From JACQHJ01 sp964624955 (GTDB lineage Bacteria; Patescibacteriota; Microgenomatia; Levybacterales; UBA12049), in the NCBI GenBank assembly GCA_964624955.1, contig CAZUZF010000027.1:1-12876 (forward strand): 12,876 nucleotides of DNA. The letters run 5' to 3'. Position numbers and translations under genes: made by a program. This document shows, piece by piece, positions 1 to 6,266 of the stretch; the stretch's first letter is position 1; every line of letters starts with the position of its first letter. Under the pieces are notes generated by a model, which was given only the letters and a program-made list of their open reading frames with translations, had not been told where the DNA came from and ran no database searches.

Positions 1-999
1 TCTAAAGACCATATTGAGCTTTGTTTAGATGTTTTATCCGACATGCTCCAAAACAGTAAACTTGACGCAAAGGAAATAGAAAAGGAAAGAGGAGTAATTC
101 TAGAAGAAATAAACCTCTATGAAGATACTCCATCTAGAAAAATAGGCGATGTGTACGAAAACCTTCTCTATGGAGACACTCCAATGGGATGGGACATAGC
201 AGGCAGAAAAGAGGTAATAAAGGCTATTACAAGAGACGATTTTATAAGCTACATGAAAAGCCTTTACAGCAGCCATAACATTACAGTGGTTGTAGCAGGA
301 GGAATAGACGTTAAGGAAACGGAAGAATTGGTTAATAAATATTTTGCAAAAATGCCTCGCTTTGATACAGTTAGACATATATCACTAGTAGAAAACCAGG
401 TCAAACCAGATCTTTATATAAAACATAAAGCTACAGAGCAGGTTCATATTGCCATAGGTTTTAGAACAGTGCCCGTTAATTCTTCTAAAAAATATGCTCT
501 ATCTGTTTTATCCTCAATCCTAGGCGGTGGAATGAGTTCAAGGCTATTTTCAGAAGTAAGGGAAAAGCGTGGTCTTGCTTATTACGTTAGAACAGGCTCT
601 GAAAACTACCAAGACTGCGGCAATCTTGTTTCTACAGCAGGTCTTGACCCTAAAAGAGTAGATGAGGGAATACAGGTGATAGTAGAGCAGTATTCCAAAT
701 TTGGGAGTGGCAAAGCCAGAATTACTAAAGACGAACTGGCAAAAGCCAAAGAATACTTAAAAGGACATTTGGTTTTAGAGCTTGAGGATAGCAGGTTTGT
801 GGCTGCTTTCTTTGCCCAGGCAGAACTTTTGGAAGATAAAATTGAAACACCGGAAGATTTACTTAAAGCAATTGACAAAGTAACCCTGGAAGAAGTTGAA
901 GATGTGGCAAGGCAATATTTTGTACAAAAAGGGCTTAATCTTGCTATAATTGGTAACTTTTCCGATAGACAAAGATTTGCAAAATTGTTAAAATTATAA
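1..999 (+). CDS. M16 family zinc metallopeptidase (insulinase/processing-peptidase-like), 5'-truncated
   Basis: The reading frame is open from base 1, so the gene begins upstream; the first in-window ATG (43) lies inside the protein and is not its start. About 332 residues are visible. The segment ERGVILEEINLYED near the start matches the M16 region holding the third zinc ligand, the second Glu of LEEI (about nt 106-108). The HxxEH motif carrying the other zinc ligands should lie upstream and is not in view. A later segment, EVREKRGLAYYV (around nt 555-590), matches the Arg/Tyr substrate-binding signature of the second M16 domain. The family cleaves peptides in a closed two-domain chamber; short bacterial M16B proteins of about 410-430 residues act as dimers, and the visible part suits that size. 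The stop is 4 nt before the ndk start, so the two genes are probably co-transcribed. Family is confident; substrate is unknown. Confidence 0.9.
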   Translation, partial: SKDHIELCLDVLSDMLQNSKLDAKEIEKERGVILEEINLYEDTPSRKIGDVYENLLYGDTPMGWDIAGRKEVIKAITRDDFISYMKSLYSSHNITVVVAGGIDVKETEELVNKYFAKMPRFDTVRHISLVENQVKPDLYIKHKATEQVHIAIGFRTVPVNSSKKYALSVLSSILGGGMSSRLFSEVREKRGLAYYVRTGSENYQDCGNLVSTAGLDPKRVDEGIQVIVEQYSKFGSGKARITKDELAKAKEYLKGHLVLELEDSRFVAAFFAQAELLEDKIETPEDLLKAIDKVTLEEVEDVARQYFVQKGLNLAIIGNFSDRQRFAKLLKL

Positions 1000-1003
1000 A
1001 AAT

Positions 1004-1567
1004 ATGGCTAAAAACACAGAGCAAACATTAGTTATTTTAAAACCTGACGCAGTAAGAAGGGGACTGATAGGCGAAATTGTAAGTAGATTTGAAAAAGTAG
1101 GGTTAAAAATTATAGCTGTAAAGCTTATTACGGCTCACAGGGAACTAATGGAAAAACACTATCCGGATGAAAGAGAAGAGCTCTGGATTGGAATAGGAAA
1201 TAAGACTCTTGAAAACTACAAGAGCTTGGATATGGACCCAAATGAGTCTTTGGGAACGTCAGATCCCAAAAAAATAGGTAAAATGGTAAGAGTTTGGCTT
1301 ATGGACTACCTTATGAAAGGCCCAGTTCTAGCTATGGTTTTAGAAGGTACACACGCGGTTGAGCTTGCAAGGAAAATGGCAGGTCATACCCTTCCTTTGT
1401 TAGCTGCTCCTGGAACAATTAGGGGGGACTATTCCTATGATTCCTCTTACCTTGCAAACAGCAATAAAAGAGCAATTGAAAACCTTTTGCATGCATCAGG
1501 AACAAAAGAAGAAGCAGATTATGAAATACCTCTTTGGTTTACCCCAGAAGAAATCCACAGCTACTAA
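1004..1567 (+). CDS. ndk: Nucleoside diphosphate kinase with an internal insertion
   Basis: Transfers the gamma-phosphate of ATP to other nucleoside diphosphates through a phosphohistidine. The N-terminus EQTLVILKPDAVRRGLIGEI is the classic NDK opening. The segment HTLPLLAAPGTIRGDY (128-143) is the nucleotide-binding region. The catalytic His is H163 in ENLLHASGT, where the usual motif is N-x-x-HGSDS; the following EEADYEIPLWF matches the conserved end. At 187 residues it is about 40 longer than typical bacterial NDKs (about 140-150). The extra length sits mainly between residues 55 and 105 (ELWIGIGNKTLENYKSL onward), before the conserved KGPVLAMVLEG strand. The ATG lies 4 nt after the M16 stop with no Shine-Dalgarno. 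The 3' end overlaps the convergent VKOR gene by 4 nt. Function is confident; the role of the insertion is not known. Confidence 0.95.
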   Translation: MAKNTEQTLVILKPDAVRRGLIGEIVSRFEKVGLKIIAVKLITAHRELMEKHYPDEREELWIGIGNKTLENYKSLDMDPNESLGTSDPKKIGKMVRVWLMDYLMKGPVLAMVLEGTHAVELARKMAGHTLPLLAAPGTIRGDYSYDSSYLANSNKRAIENLLHASGTKEEADYEIPLWFTPEEIHSY

Positions 1568-2001
1568 GATTTAGCCTTGTTCTTGTCTTTTCTAATCTGC
1601 AAAATAGCCAGAATAAAAATACCTGTTGAAGTTGCTGCTGATATTAAACAATACTGGCAAAAAGATTTTAAGACAAAAGCTTGGACATAAAGTAAAAACA
1701 AAGATGCTCCAAATCCGGCTGCTGCCAGAAGGTAAAAGGCCTTTATAAATATTCTTTTATAGTTAGTAAGTATTAAGAGAGATAAAACAATTATTGAAAG
1801 GTAAAATAGGCTTCCAAAAAGTGCCGTTGGAATACCAAACATAATCGCATATTCACTGTTTAAGACTGTTTCACAGCTTCCAATGGTGCATGGAGGAATT
1901 ATATTTTTATAATGGATTATGGTTAAGTAAGTTGCATCTAAAAAACCTAAAGAGGCAATAATGGCAGAGTAGGTAAATAGTTTATTTTTTGTTAAGTTCA
2001 T
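1564..2001 (-). CDS. VKOR family membrane thiol oxidoreductase (DsbB analogue)
   Basis: A 145-aa integral membrane protein with four hydrophobic helices (roughly residues 9-28, 53-74, 84-107 and 115-134). It has the two cysteine pairs of bacterial vitamin K epoxide reductase homologues: an external loop pair in PPCTIGSC and the quinone-proximal CxxC in SFCQYC. By family knowledge such proteins re-oxidise a DsbA-like partner and pass electrons to quinone. The partner is encoded immediately upstream on the same strand and overlaps by 20 bp, implying coupled translation. I chose the ATG at 2001 (MNLTKNKLF); an in-frame TTG two codons earlier (2007) is possible but less likely. No Shine-Dalgarno is visible. 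The stop overlaps the convergent ndk stop. Family assignment is strong; electron acceptor and partnership are inferred. Confidence 0.9.
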   Translation of the reverse strand: MNLTKNKLFTYSAIIASLGFLDATYLTIIHYKNIIPPCTIGSCETVLNSEYAIMFGIPTALFGSLFYLSIIVLSLLILTNYKRIFIKAFYLLAAAGFGASLFLLYVQAFVLKSFCQYCLISAATSTGIFILAILQIRKDKNKAKS

Positions 2002-2725
2002 TGTCAATTAATTTTTTAAATTCATCAAATGAATTTGGATTATCTATTTTTACGCCATTAATAAAAAAGCTGGGAGTTGAATTAAGGCCAATTGAAGTTG
2101 CCCTGCTTAAAGAATCGTCTACAAACTTTTTTGCCTCATTGGAATTTAAGTCTGTTTTAAATTTATCCGTATTTAAACCAAGTTTTTGGGCAAAACCTAT
2201 AAATAACGTTTCTGCGTCTGTAGCTTTTGCCCACTGACTTTGATTTTCATATAAAAGATCATACATTTCCCAAAACTTTCCCTGTTTATTGGCGGAAAAA
2301 GCGGCTCTTGCTGATAAATGAGCATACTGGTGGCTATTAATTAAAGGAAAATCCCTATAAACAAAATAGATTCTATCTTTATATTCCTCAAGTATTGCTT
2401 TGACAAAAGGCTGGTAGCTGGCACAAGCAGGGCATTGAAAATCTCCGTATTCTATAACTACAGCTTTTGCCTTAGGATCTCCTTTAGTATACAAATCAAT
2501 CTCATTTGGGGCAGGTGCTTTAAGATTACTCCCGGAAGTATTAGAAGGGGAGTTTACAAGCATTGCAAGGCCAAAAATGCTTAAAATAACAAAAAATGCG
2601 ACTGCTACCCAAAGACTTATTTTTTTATATTGTGCAGTTTTTGCCTGTGTTTCGGCTTTTTGCTGCCACTCAAGCTTTCGAAGCTCTCTTTTTTGGGCTT
2701 TAGTCAGTTTCTCATCTGTTTCCAT
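1982..2725 (-). CDS. Membrane-anchored DsbA-like thioredoxin-fold disulfide oxidoreductase
   Basis: 247 residues. A Lys/Glu/Gln-rich cytoplasmic N-terminus (1-34, probably helical) precedes one transmembrane segment (about 36-57), a Ser/Pro/Asn linker, and an extracytoplasmic thioredoxin-fold domain of the DsbA/BdbD (Thioredoxin_4) type. The catalytic motif is C98-P-A-C101 in EYGDFQCPACASY, with the cis-proline loop T217-P218 in NSTPSFFING. The helical insertion typical of the family lies between them. It likely introduces disulfides into exported proteins and is recharged by the VKOR encoded immediately downstream, whose start lies inside this gene. The ATG at 2725 has no Shine-Dalgarno. Upstream on the same strand, 65 bp away, is a 129-aa hypothetical gene that may share the transcript. 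Family is confident; oxidase rather than isomerase activity is inferred from the VKOR pairing. Confidence 0.92.
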   Translation of the reverse strand: METDEKLTKAQKRELRKLEWQQKAETQAKTAQYKKISLWVAVAFFVILSIFGLAMLVNSPSNTSGSNLKAPAPNEIDLYTKGDPKAKAVVIEYGDFQCPACASYQPFVKAILEEYKDRIYFVYRDFPLINSHQYAHLSARAAFSANKQGKFWEMYDLLYENQSQWAKATDAETLFIGFAQKLGLNTDKFKTDLNSNEAKKFVDDSLSRATSIGLNSTPSFFINGVKIDNPNSFDEFKKLIDNELNKK

Positions 2726-2740
2726 AAATGTAATGATGTC

Positions 2741-2769
2741 ATTTTAGAATTAAATTTTCAAGAGGTAAA
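2741..2769 (-). promoter_or_regulatory. Possible promoter for the dsbA-like/VKOR pair
   Basis: On the minus strand TTTACC (2764-2769) and TAAAAT (2741-2746) are separated by 17 bp, with the -10 box ending 15 nt before the ATG at 2725. The -35 matches consensus at only 4 of 6 positions. The pair may instead be transcribed by read-through from the gene upstream. Confidence 0.3.
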
Positions 2770-2790
2770 TTTGATTTTATATTTAGTTTT

Positions 2791-3180
2791 TCAGCTTTCT
2801 GCGGGAGATAGGCTATATAGCTCGTCACCCTCGGCCATATAAGTTTTGATGCCATGGGTGGCCAGTCTTCTCATAACTCTTGCCGTAAGCCTAAGGCTGG
2901 TATCTGCTTTATCCTTTCTTGTTGCATTTCTTTCTTGAGCGATTAGTTTTACGCAGGCAATTTGGGAACCGTCGGCTGCAACTCCGAAGCATTTTACTCC
3001 AAGCATGCCTGAGGGTCTATCGGAAGAGGGGACATCAATTAAAGGTTCAACAACCACTATTGGTCCATCCGCCGTTGTTCTTGCTAAGGCTTTATCAAAC
3101 TCTCTTAGTGTCGGAATACGAAGCATAACAGAATGTCTTCGTCTCTCAATATTCCTAAATACTTCTATTAATTTACTCAC
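2791..3180 (-). CDS. Hypothetical protein, 129 aa, strongly promoted
   Basis: I do not recognise this protein. It is soluble, with no signal peptide or membrane segment. It has a basic N-terminus (VFRNIERRRHSVMLR), a strand-like segment IVVVEPLIDV (41-50), a pair of apparent strands around GVKCFGVAADGSQIACVKL (61-79), a Lys/Arg-rich loop, and a C-terminal helix LRLTARVMRRLATHGIK (97-113). This suggests a small alpha/beta domain; its two cysteines (64, 76) sit in the strand pair. I chose the GTG at 3180 because a perfect consensus promoter lies so close upstream that transcription should begin within 1-3 nt of it. The ATG at 3126 (MLRIPTL) is the alternative and would remove 18 basic N-terminal residues. 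The stop is TGA. It precedes the dsbA-like gene by 65 bp and may be its operon leader, which does not by itself give it a redox role. Confidence 0.75.
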   Translation of the reverse strand: MSKLIEVFRNIERRRHSVMLRIPTLREFDKALARTTADGPIVVVEPLIDVPSSDRPSGMLGVKCFGVAADGSQIACVKLIAQERNATRKDKADTSLRLTARVMRRLATHGIKTYMAEGDELYSLSPAES

Positions 3181-3188
3181 AGGAGAAT

Positions 3189-3216
3189 ATTATAGGCCTT
3201 TATTTCTATTTGTCAA
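3189..3216 (-). promoter_or_regulatory. Perfect consensus promoter for the 129-aa gene
   Basis: On the minus strand TTGACA (3211-3216) and TATAAT (3189-3194) are both perfect sigma70 hexamers with a 16-bp spacer. The -10 box ends 8 nt before the GTG at 3180, so initiation would give a leader of about 1-3 nt. Confidence 0.85.
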
Positions 3217-3352
3217 ATATAAATGTCACAAATTAATTGGGAGAAATTATATCTTAAAAAGAGAATTTAACTTATTTACCGGGAATAAGTCGGTCGAATA
3301 AATTTCAATTAATCTGATATGCCATTGTTTGCAAATTCTTCTTCTCTTTCAG

Positions 3353-3423
3353 TCGGAGCTGAGAGAATCGAACTCTCTTCTCATGGTCCCGAACCATGTA
3401 TGATACCAGTTCACTAAGCCCCG
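3353..3423 (-). tRNA. tRNA-Pro (anticodon CGG)
   Basis: The minus strand folds into a complete cloverleaf. The acceptor is CGGGGCT paired with AGCTCCG (7 bp, one G-U), with discriminator A at 3353. The D arm is GTGA/TCAT with GG in the loop. The anticodon stem CATGG/CCATG encloses the loop TTCGGGA, giving anticodon CGG (codon CCG). The variable loop is 4 nt (AGAA), and the T arm GAGAG/CTCTC encloses TTCGATT. The CCA end is not encoded. The isotype follows from the anticodon, and the opening CGGGG is typical of bacterial tRNA-Pro. Confidence 0.93.
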
Positions 3424-3466
3424 TAATCCAATTTTATAGCTTTCTATGATAAAATACAATTATTAA
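3424..3466. promoter_or_regulatory. 43-bp AT-rich spacer between divergent tRNA genes (candidate promoters)
   Basis: Any close promoter of either tRNA must lie here. The plus strand carries TATGAT (3445-3450), 16 nt before the tRNA-Arg 5' end. The minus strand carries TATAAA (3433-3438), 9 nt before the tRNA-Pro 5' end, with a weak TTGTAT or ATTGTA upstream of it. A -35 for the plus-strand element would fall within the tRNA-Pro gene. The elements are weak, so this is tentative. Confidence 0.3.
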
Positions 3467-3538
3467 GCCCCTATAGCTCAACGGATAGAGCAAGCCCGTC
3501 CTAAGGGCGAGATGATGGTTCAATTCCGTCTAGGGGTA
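3467..3538 (+). tRNA. tRNA-Arg (anticodon CCT)
   Basis: A complete cloverleaf on the plus strand. The acceptor is GCCCCTA paired with TAGGGGT (one G-U), with discriminator A at 3538. The D arm is GCTC/GAGC. The anticodon stem has four GC pairs plus an A:G mismatch at the outermost position, around the loop GTCCTAA, giving anticodon CCT (codon AGG). The T arm GATGG/CCGTC encloses TTCAATT. No CCA is encoded. Confidence 0.93.
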
Positions 3539-3580
3539 CTAAAGTAACATAAAACTCTCACATCTTTTTTAACTTTTTTC

Positions 3581-3589
3581 TGCTATAAT
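3581..3589 (+). promoter_or_regulatory. Extended -10 promoter of the GT4 gene
   Basis: TGcTATAAT is an extended -10 element with a perfect hexamer (3584-3589). It ends 8 nt before the ATG at 3598. No good -35 is visible, as is common for extended -10 promoters. The predicted transcript is leaderless. Confidence 0.7.
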
Positions 3590-3597
3590 CTATTCTC

Positions 3598-4683
3598 ATG
3601 AAGATAGGTGTTGTAGCTCCTATTTGGTACAACATTCCTCCTAACAAATACGGCGGTACAGAACTGGTAGTTGCCAACCTTGTTAACCAGCTTTGTAAAA
3701 AACATGATGTGACCCTCTTTGCTGCCAAAACAGCCAGAGTTGATAAGAAAGTGAGGGTGGTTGGGGTCGTAGATAAGCCTCTAAGGGAAGGAAAGGACAA
3801 GGTTGACTGGGCAAACTGGACCATACCGCTTTTACATATTAATAATGCCTTTGATATGATAGATAAGTTTGATATTTTACACATGCAGTTGAATACTACA
3901 CAGGATCTTATTTCTCTTCCGATGGCTGTAAGAAGTAAAACTCCTGTACTTTTCACCATCCATTTTTCACCGCAAAAAAGAGATAATTTTGAAAAACGCC
4001 ACCTTTTAAAGGCTTATTCATATCTTCCTTTTGTCTCTGTTTCAAACTCACAGAGAAAAGGTTTTGACTTAAACTATATAGAAACCGTCTATAACGGAAT
4101 AGATATTGAAAAATATAAGTTTTCTAATACTTCCCAAGATTATTTTGCCTGGATGGGTTGGCTTGCTCCCTGGAAAGGCGCTAGGGAGGCTATAAAAGCC
4201 TGTCTAAAAGCAAACAAAAAGCTGATTTTAATCGGCCCGTACCATTCAACGGTTCCTGAATCAAAACATTATTTCAGAGAAGAGATAAGACCGTTAGTTG
4301 ATGGAAAACAAATAATCTGGAAAGGTGATTTAAGCTTTGCCGAGAAAACACAGATCGTAGGAAATGCAAAAGCGCTTTTAAACCCGATCCGCTGGGAAGA
4401 GCCTTTTGGTTTGGTTATGACAGAAGCCCAGGCATTGGGCACGCCTGTTATTTCCTATAAAAGAGGAGCAGCTTCTGAACTTATCGAAGACGGTAAGACC
4501 GGCTATCTTGTCGAGGGAGTTTCCGAAATGGTGCAAAAAATGGGAAGAGTTGGAAAACTTAACAGAGAAAGCATCAGAAAAAAGGTCGAGAAATTTAATT
4601 CCCAGAATATGACACAAGGGTATTTAAAGGCTTATAAAAAAACAATCCAAAACTGGGATAAATACCTTGCTAACAGAAAATAG
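3598..4683 (+). CDS. Family 4 glycosyltransferase (GT-B fold)
   Basis: A 361-aa cytosolic glycosyltransferase. The N-terminal domain starts MKIGVVAPIWYNIPPNKYGG, with the GGTE acceptor-side loop at 19-22 that is common in GT4 enzymes. VYNGID (164-169) marks the entry to the nucleotide-sugar-binding domain. EEPFGLVMTEAQALGTPVI (267-285) holds the EX7E motif (E268 and E276), expected to bind the donor. KTGYLVEG (300-307) is the usual following element. The length is typical. It probably adds a sugar to a surface glycan or lipid carrier; donor and acceptor cannot be told from sequence. It stands alone behind its own promoter, followed by a sortase/HAD unit. The family is certain. Confidence 0.92.
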   Translation: MKIGVVAPIWYNIPPNKYGGTELVVANLVNQLCKKHDVTLFAAKTARVDKKVRVVGVVDKPLREGKDKVDWANWTIPLLHINNAFDMIDKFDILHMQLNTTQDLISLPMAVRSKTPVLFTIHFSPQKRDNFEKRHLLKAYSYLPFVSVSNSQRKGFDLNYIETVYNGIDIEKYKFSNTSQDYFAWMGWLAPWKGAREAIKACLKANKKLILIGPYHSTVPESKHYFREEIRPLVDGKQIIWKGDLSFAEKTQIVGNAKALLNPIRWEEPFGLVMTEAQALGTPVISYKRGAASELIEDGKTGYLVEGVSEMVQKMGRVGKLNRESIRKKVEKFNSQNMTQGYLKAYKKTIQNWDKYLANRK

Positions 4684-4685
4684 TT

Positions 4686-4715
4686 TTGATTTTTAGTCCT
4701 CCGTAGTTGTATAAT
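4686..4715 (+). promoter_or_regulatory. Promoter before the 10-codon mini-ORF
   Basis: TTGATT (4686-4691) and TATAAT (4710-4715) are separated by 18 bp; the -10 is perfect. It ends 13 nt before the ATG at 4729. This could also be a distal promoter for the sortase gene. Confidence 0.5.
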
Positions 4716-4728
4716 CTAGCATCTTATT

Positions 4729-4761
4729 ATGAGTACTATTGAAAGAGGCTTTATTCCTTAG
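4729..4761 (+). CDS. Candidate 10-codon leader ORF (MSTIERGFIP)
   Basis: An ATG-to-TAG frame encoding MSTIERGFIP follows a perfect TATAAT at the short distance seen for other genes here. The second TATAAT, which serves the sortase, starts 16 nt after this stop. It may be a leader peptide, the relic of a gene start, or chance. Only position and promoter context support it. Confidence 0.25.
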   Translation: MSTIERGFIP

Positions 4762-4777
4762 TAACTTGCAGATAATG

Positions 4778-4783
4778 TATAAT
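4778..4783 (+). promoter_or_regulatory. -10 element of the sortase gene
   Basis: A perfect TATAAT ends 11 nt before the ATG at 4795. I see no convincing -35 at 16-18 bp. The predicted leader is about 4-5 nt. Confidence 0.5.
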
Positions 4784-4794
4784 TAGCCATATAG

Positions 4795-5535
4795 ATGAAA
4801 AAATCTGAAATTATTAAGTTCCTAATCCTTCGAACAATTGGTAACTTCCTTATCCTATTTGCTATTTTTGCTGCCATAGCCACATTTGGACCAGCTTTAT
4901 ATTATGAAATAAACTTTCGCATCGTCCAGGCTAGGGGAGTAAAGTATGTTATCAGTCAGACATCCTCACTGCCAGAAAGTACTGATAAAAAGCCTGTTGA
5001 TGATCAAGTTGAACTCAAAAATCAGCCTGAGGTATCTTCTGGGGTGGATAACTTTGCCCAAGTACTCCTTGGCGCAAAAGAACAGATTTTAGTGCCTAAA
5101 GATACCCAGTTTGGCATAGTTATACCTAAAATCGGAGCTAGTGCCAAAGTATTTCCAAACATTGACCCTAGCAACCAAGAAGCTTTTCTGCCAATTTTGC
5201 AACAGGGCGTTGCTCACGCGCAAGGAACAGTTTTTCCAGGACTTTTAGGCAATATCTATCTATTTGCCCATTCAACCGATAACTTTTGGAGTGTGGGAAG
5301 GTATAACGCCATATTTTACCTTATAAAAGACCTTGTTCCGGGGGATGAGGTTGTAATTTTCTACCAAAATAAGCGGTACGACTATGTAGTTAGTGGATCA
5401 AACATAGTCAGCCCTGAGGATGTTTCGCACATAGTTGATGCTCAAAATGCAAGTGAGGAAACTCTTATTCTGCAAACCTGTTGGCCCCCAGGAACTACCT
5501 TTCAAAGATTACTTGTCTTTGCAAAGCCTAAGTAA
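4795..5535 (+). CDS. Sortase, membrane-anchored
   Basis: 246 residues: a short cytoplasmic N-terminus, one transmembrane helix (about 13-37), a polar linker rich in Ser/Asp/Lys (about 55-90), and a C-terminal extracytoplasmic sortase beta-barrel. The catalytic triad is visible: H159 in LFAHSTDNFW, C229 in LILQTCWPPGT (family motif TLxTC) and R238 in FQRLLVF. Sortases cleave a sorting motif in secreted proteins and transfer them by transpeptidation to an envelope nucleophile or to another subunit. The class is unclear; the architecture resembles class D/E-type housekeeping sortases. No LPxTG-like substrate is encoded in the window, so the target is unknown. The HAD gene starts 1 nt after this stop, so the two are almost certainly co-transcribed. 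Confidence 0.9.
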   Translation: MKKSEIIKFLILRTIGNFLILFAIFAAIATFGPALYYEINFRIVQARGVKYVISQTSSLPESTDKKPVDDQVELKNQPEVSSGVDNFAQVLLGAKEQILVPKDTQFGIVIPKIGASAKVFPNIDPSNQEAFLPILQQGVAHAQGTVFPGLLGNIYLFAHSTDNFWSVGRYNAIFYLIKDLVPGDEVVIFYQNKRYDYVVSGSNIVSPEDVSHIVDAQNASEETLILQTCWPPGTTFQRLLVFAKPK

Positions 5536-5536
5536 T

Positions 5537-6199
5537 ATGTACGACATATTCAGACTAAAAAGAGAACTTAGGAGTTCTAAAACTTACGGTCTTGCTTTGG
5601 ATATCGACGAAACTTTGTCTTTTACTGCCAAATATTGGGTAGATAAACTTTCTAAAAAGTTTGGCAACCCAGATAATTTAAGTGCTAGAGAAGTTTTGCA
5701 AAAATATATTCTTATCCAAAGATACCCTCACTTTAGAAATCAAAAAGCTTTAAACTGGATGAAAAGAGCCAGAAGCGAGAATAAAATCCAGGAAAAGCTT
5801 CCTTTAATAGAAAATGCAAACCATATAGTTAACAAAATAAACAAGATCGTCCCAATTGTTTGTTATTTAACTATAAGGCCTGGAAACGTTATATCTGGTA
5901 CTCAAAAATGGTTAGATAAGCATGGTTTTCCCAAAGCTCCAATTATTACAAGGCCAAGATCAATAAGGTATACCAAAGGAAATCAGTGGAAAGCAAAAGC
6001 CCTAAGCTTTCTTTACCCGCAAGTTTTGGGAATAGTTGATGATAGTTTGTATTTAATAGATCATTTGCCTAAAAGCTATAAAGGAACGATATTCTTATAT
6101 GACTATCATAAAAACCATAAAAAAAGAAAAAATCTTATCTATTGCAAAAACTGGGAAGATGTTTTAATAAAAGTTTCAGAGAGATTTGTTTGGGGCTAA
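5537..6199 (+). CDS. HAD-superfamily phosphatase-like protein
   Basis: 220 residues from the ATG at 5537. The open frame extends upstream into the sortase gene, but this ATG sits 1 nt after the sortase stop and is followed directly by the HAD domain. Motif I is LALDIDETLS with nucleophile D22 and general acid D24. Motif II is T112 in YLTIRPG. A Lys near 152-154 suits motif III. Motif IV is GIVDDS (D168, D169). A helical cap of about 75 residues lies between motifs I and II. It should be a Mg-dependent phosphohydrolase; the LTIRPG element resembles 5'-nucleotidase-type HADs, but the substrate is not determinable. There is no signal peptide, so it is cytosolic. The Lys-rich stretch KNHKKRKN (192-199) near the C-terminus is unusual. 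Confidence 0.85.
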   Translation: MYDIFRLKRELRSSKTYGLALDIDETLSFTAKYWVDKLSKKFGNPDNLSAREVLQKYILIQRYPHFRNQKALNWMKRARSENKIQEKLPLIENANHIVNKINKIVPIVCYLTIRPGNVISGTQKWLDKHGFPKAPIITRPRSIRYTKGNQWKAKALSFLYPQVLGIVDDSLYLIDHLPKSYKGTIFLYDYHKNHKKRKNLIYCKNWEDVLIKVSERFVWG

Positions 6200-6228
6200 T
6201 TTTCTTAATTAAGCTTAAACAGATAAGC

Positions 6229-6257
6229 TTGACAACAAGTATCTTATACCCTATAAT
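6229..6257 (+). promoter_or_regulatory. Perfect consensus promoter for the Arg/Ser-tailed protein
   Basis: TTGACA (6229-6234) and TATAAT (6252-6257) are both perfect hexamers with the optimal 17-bp spacer. The -10 ends 9 nt before the ATG at 6267, giving a predicted leader of about 2-3 nt. This is the strongest-looking promoter in the window. Confidence 0.88.
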
Positions 6258-6266
6258 ATATTAATT

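Noticed and set aside
5435..5536. N-terminal extension of the HAD protein into the sortase gene.
   Set aside because: The extension is the out-of-frame shadow of the sortase C-terminus; the ATG at 5537 directly follows the sortase stop and opens the HAD domain.
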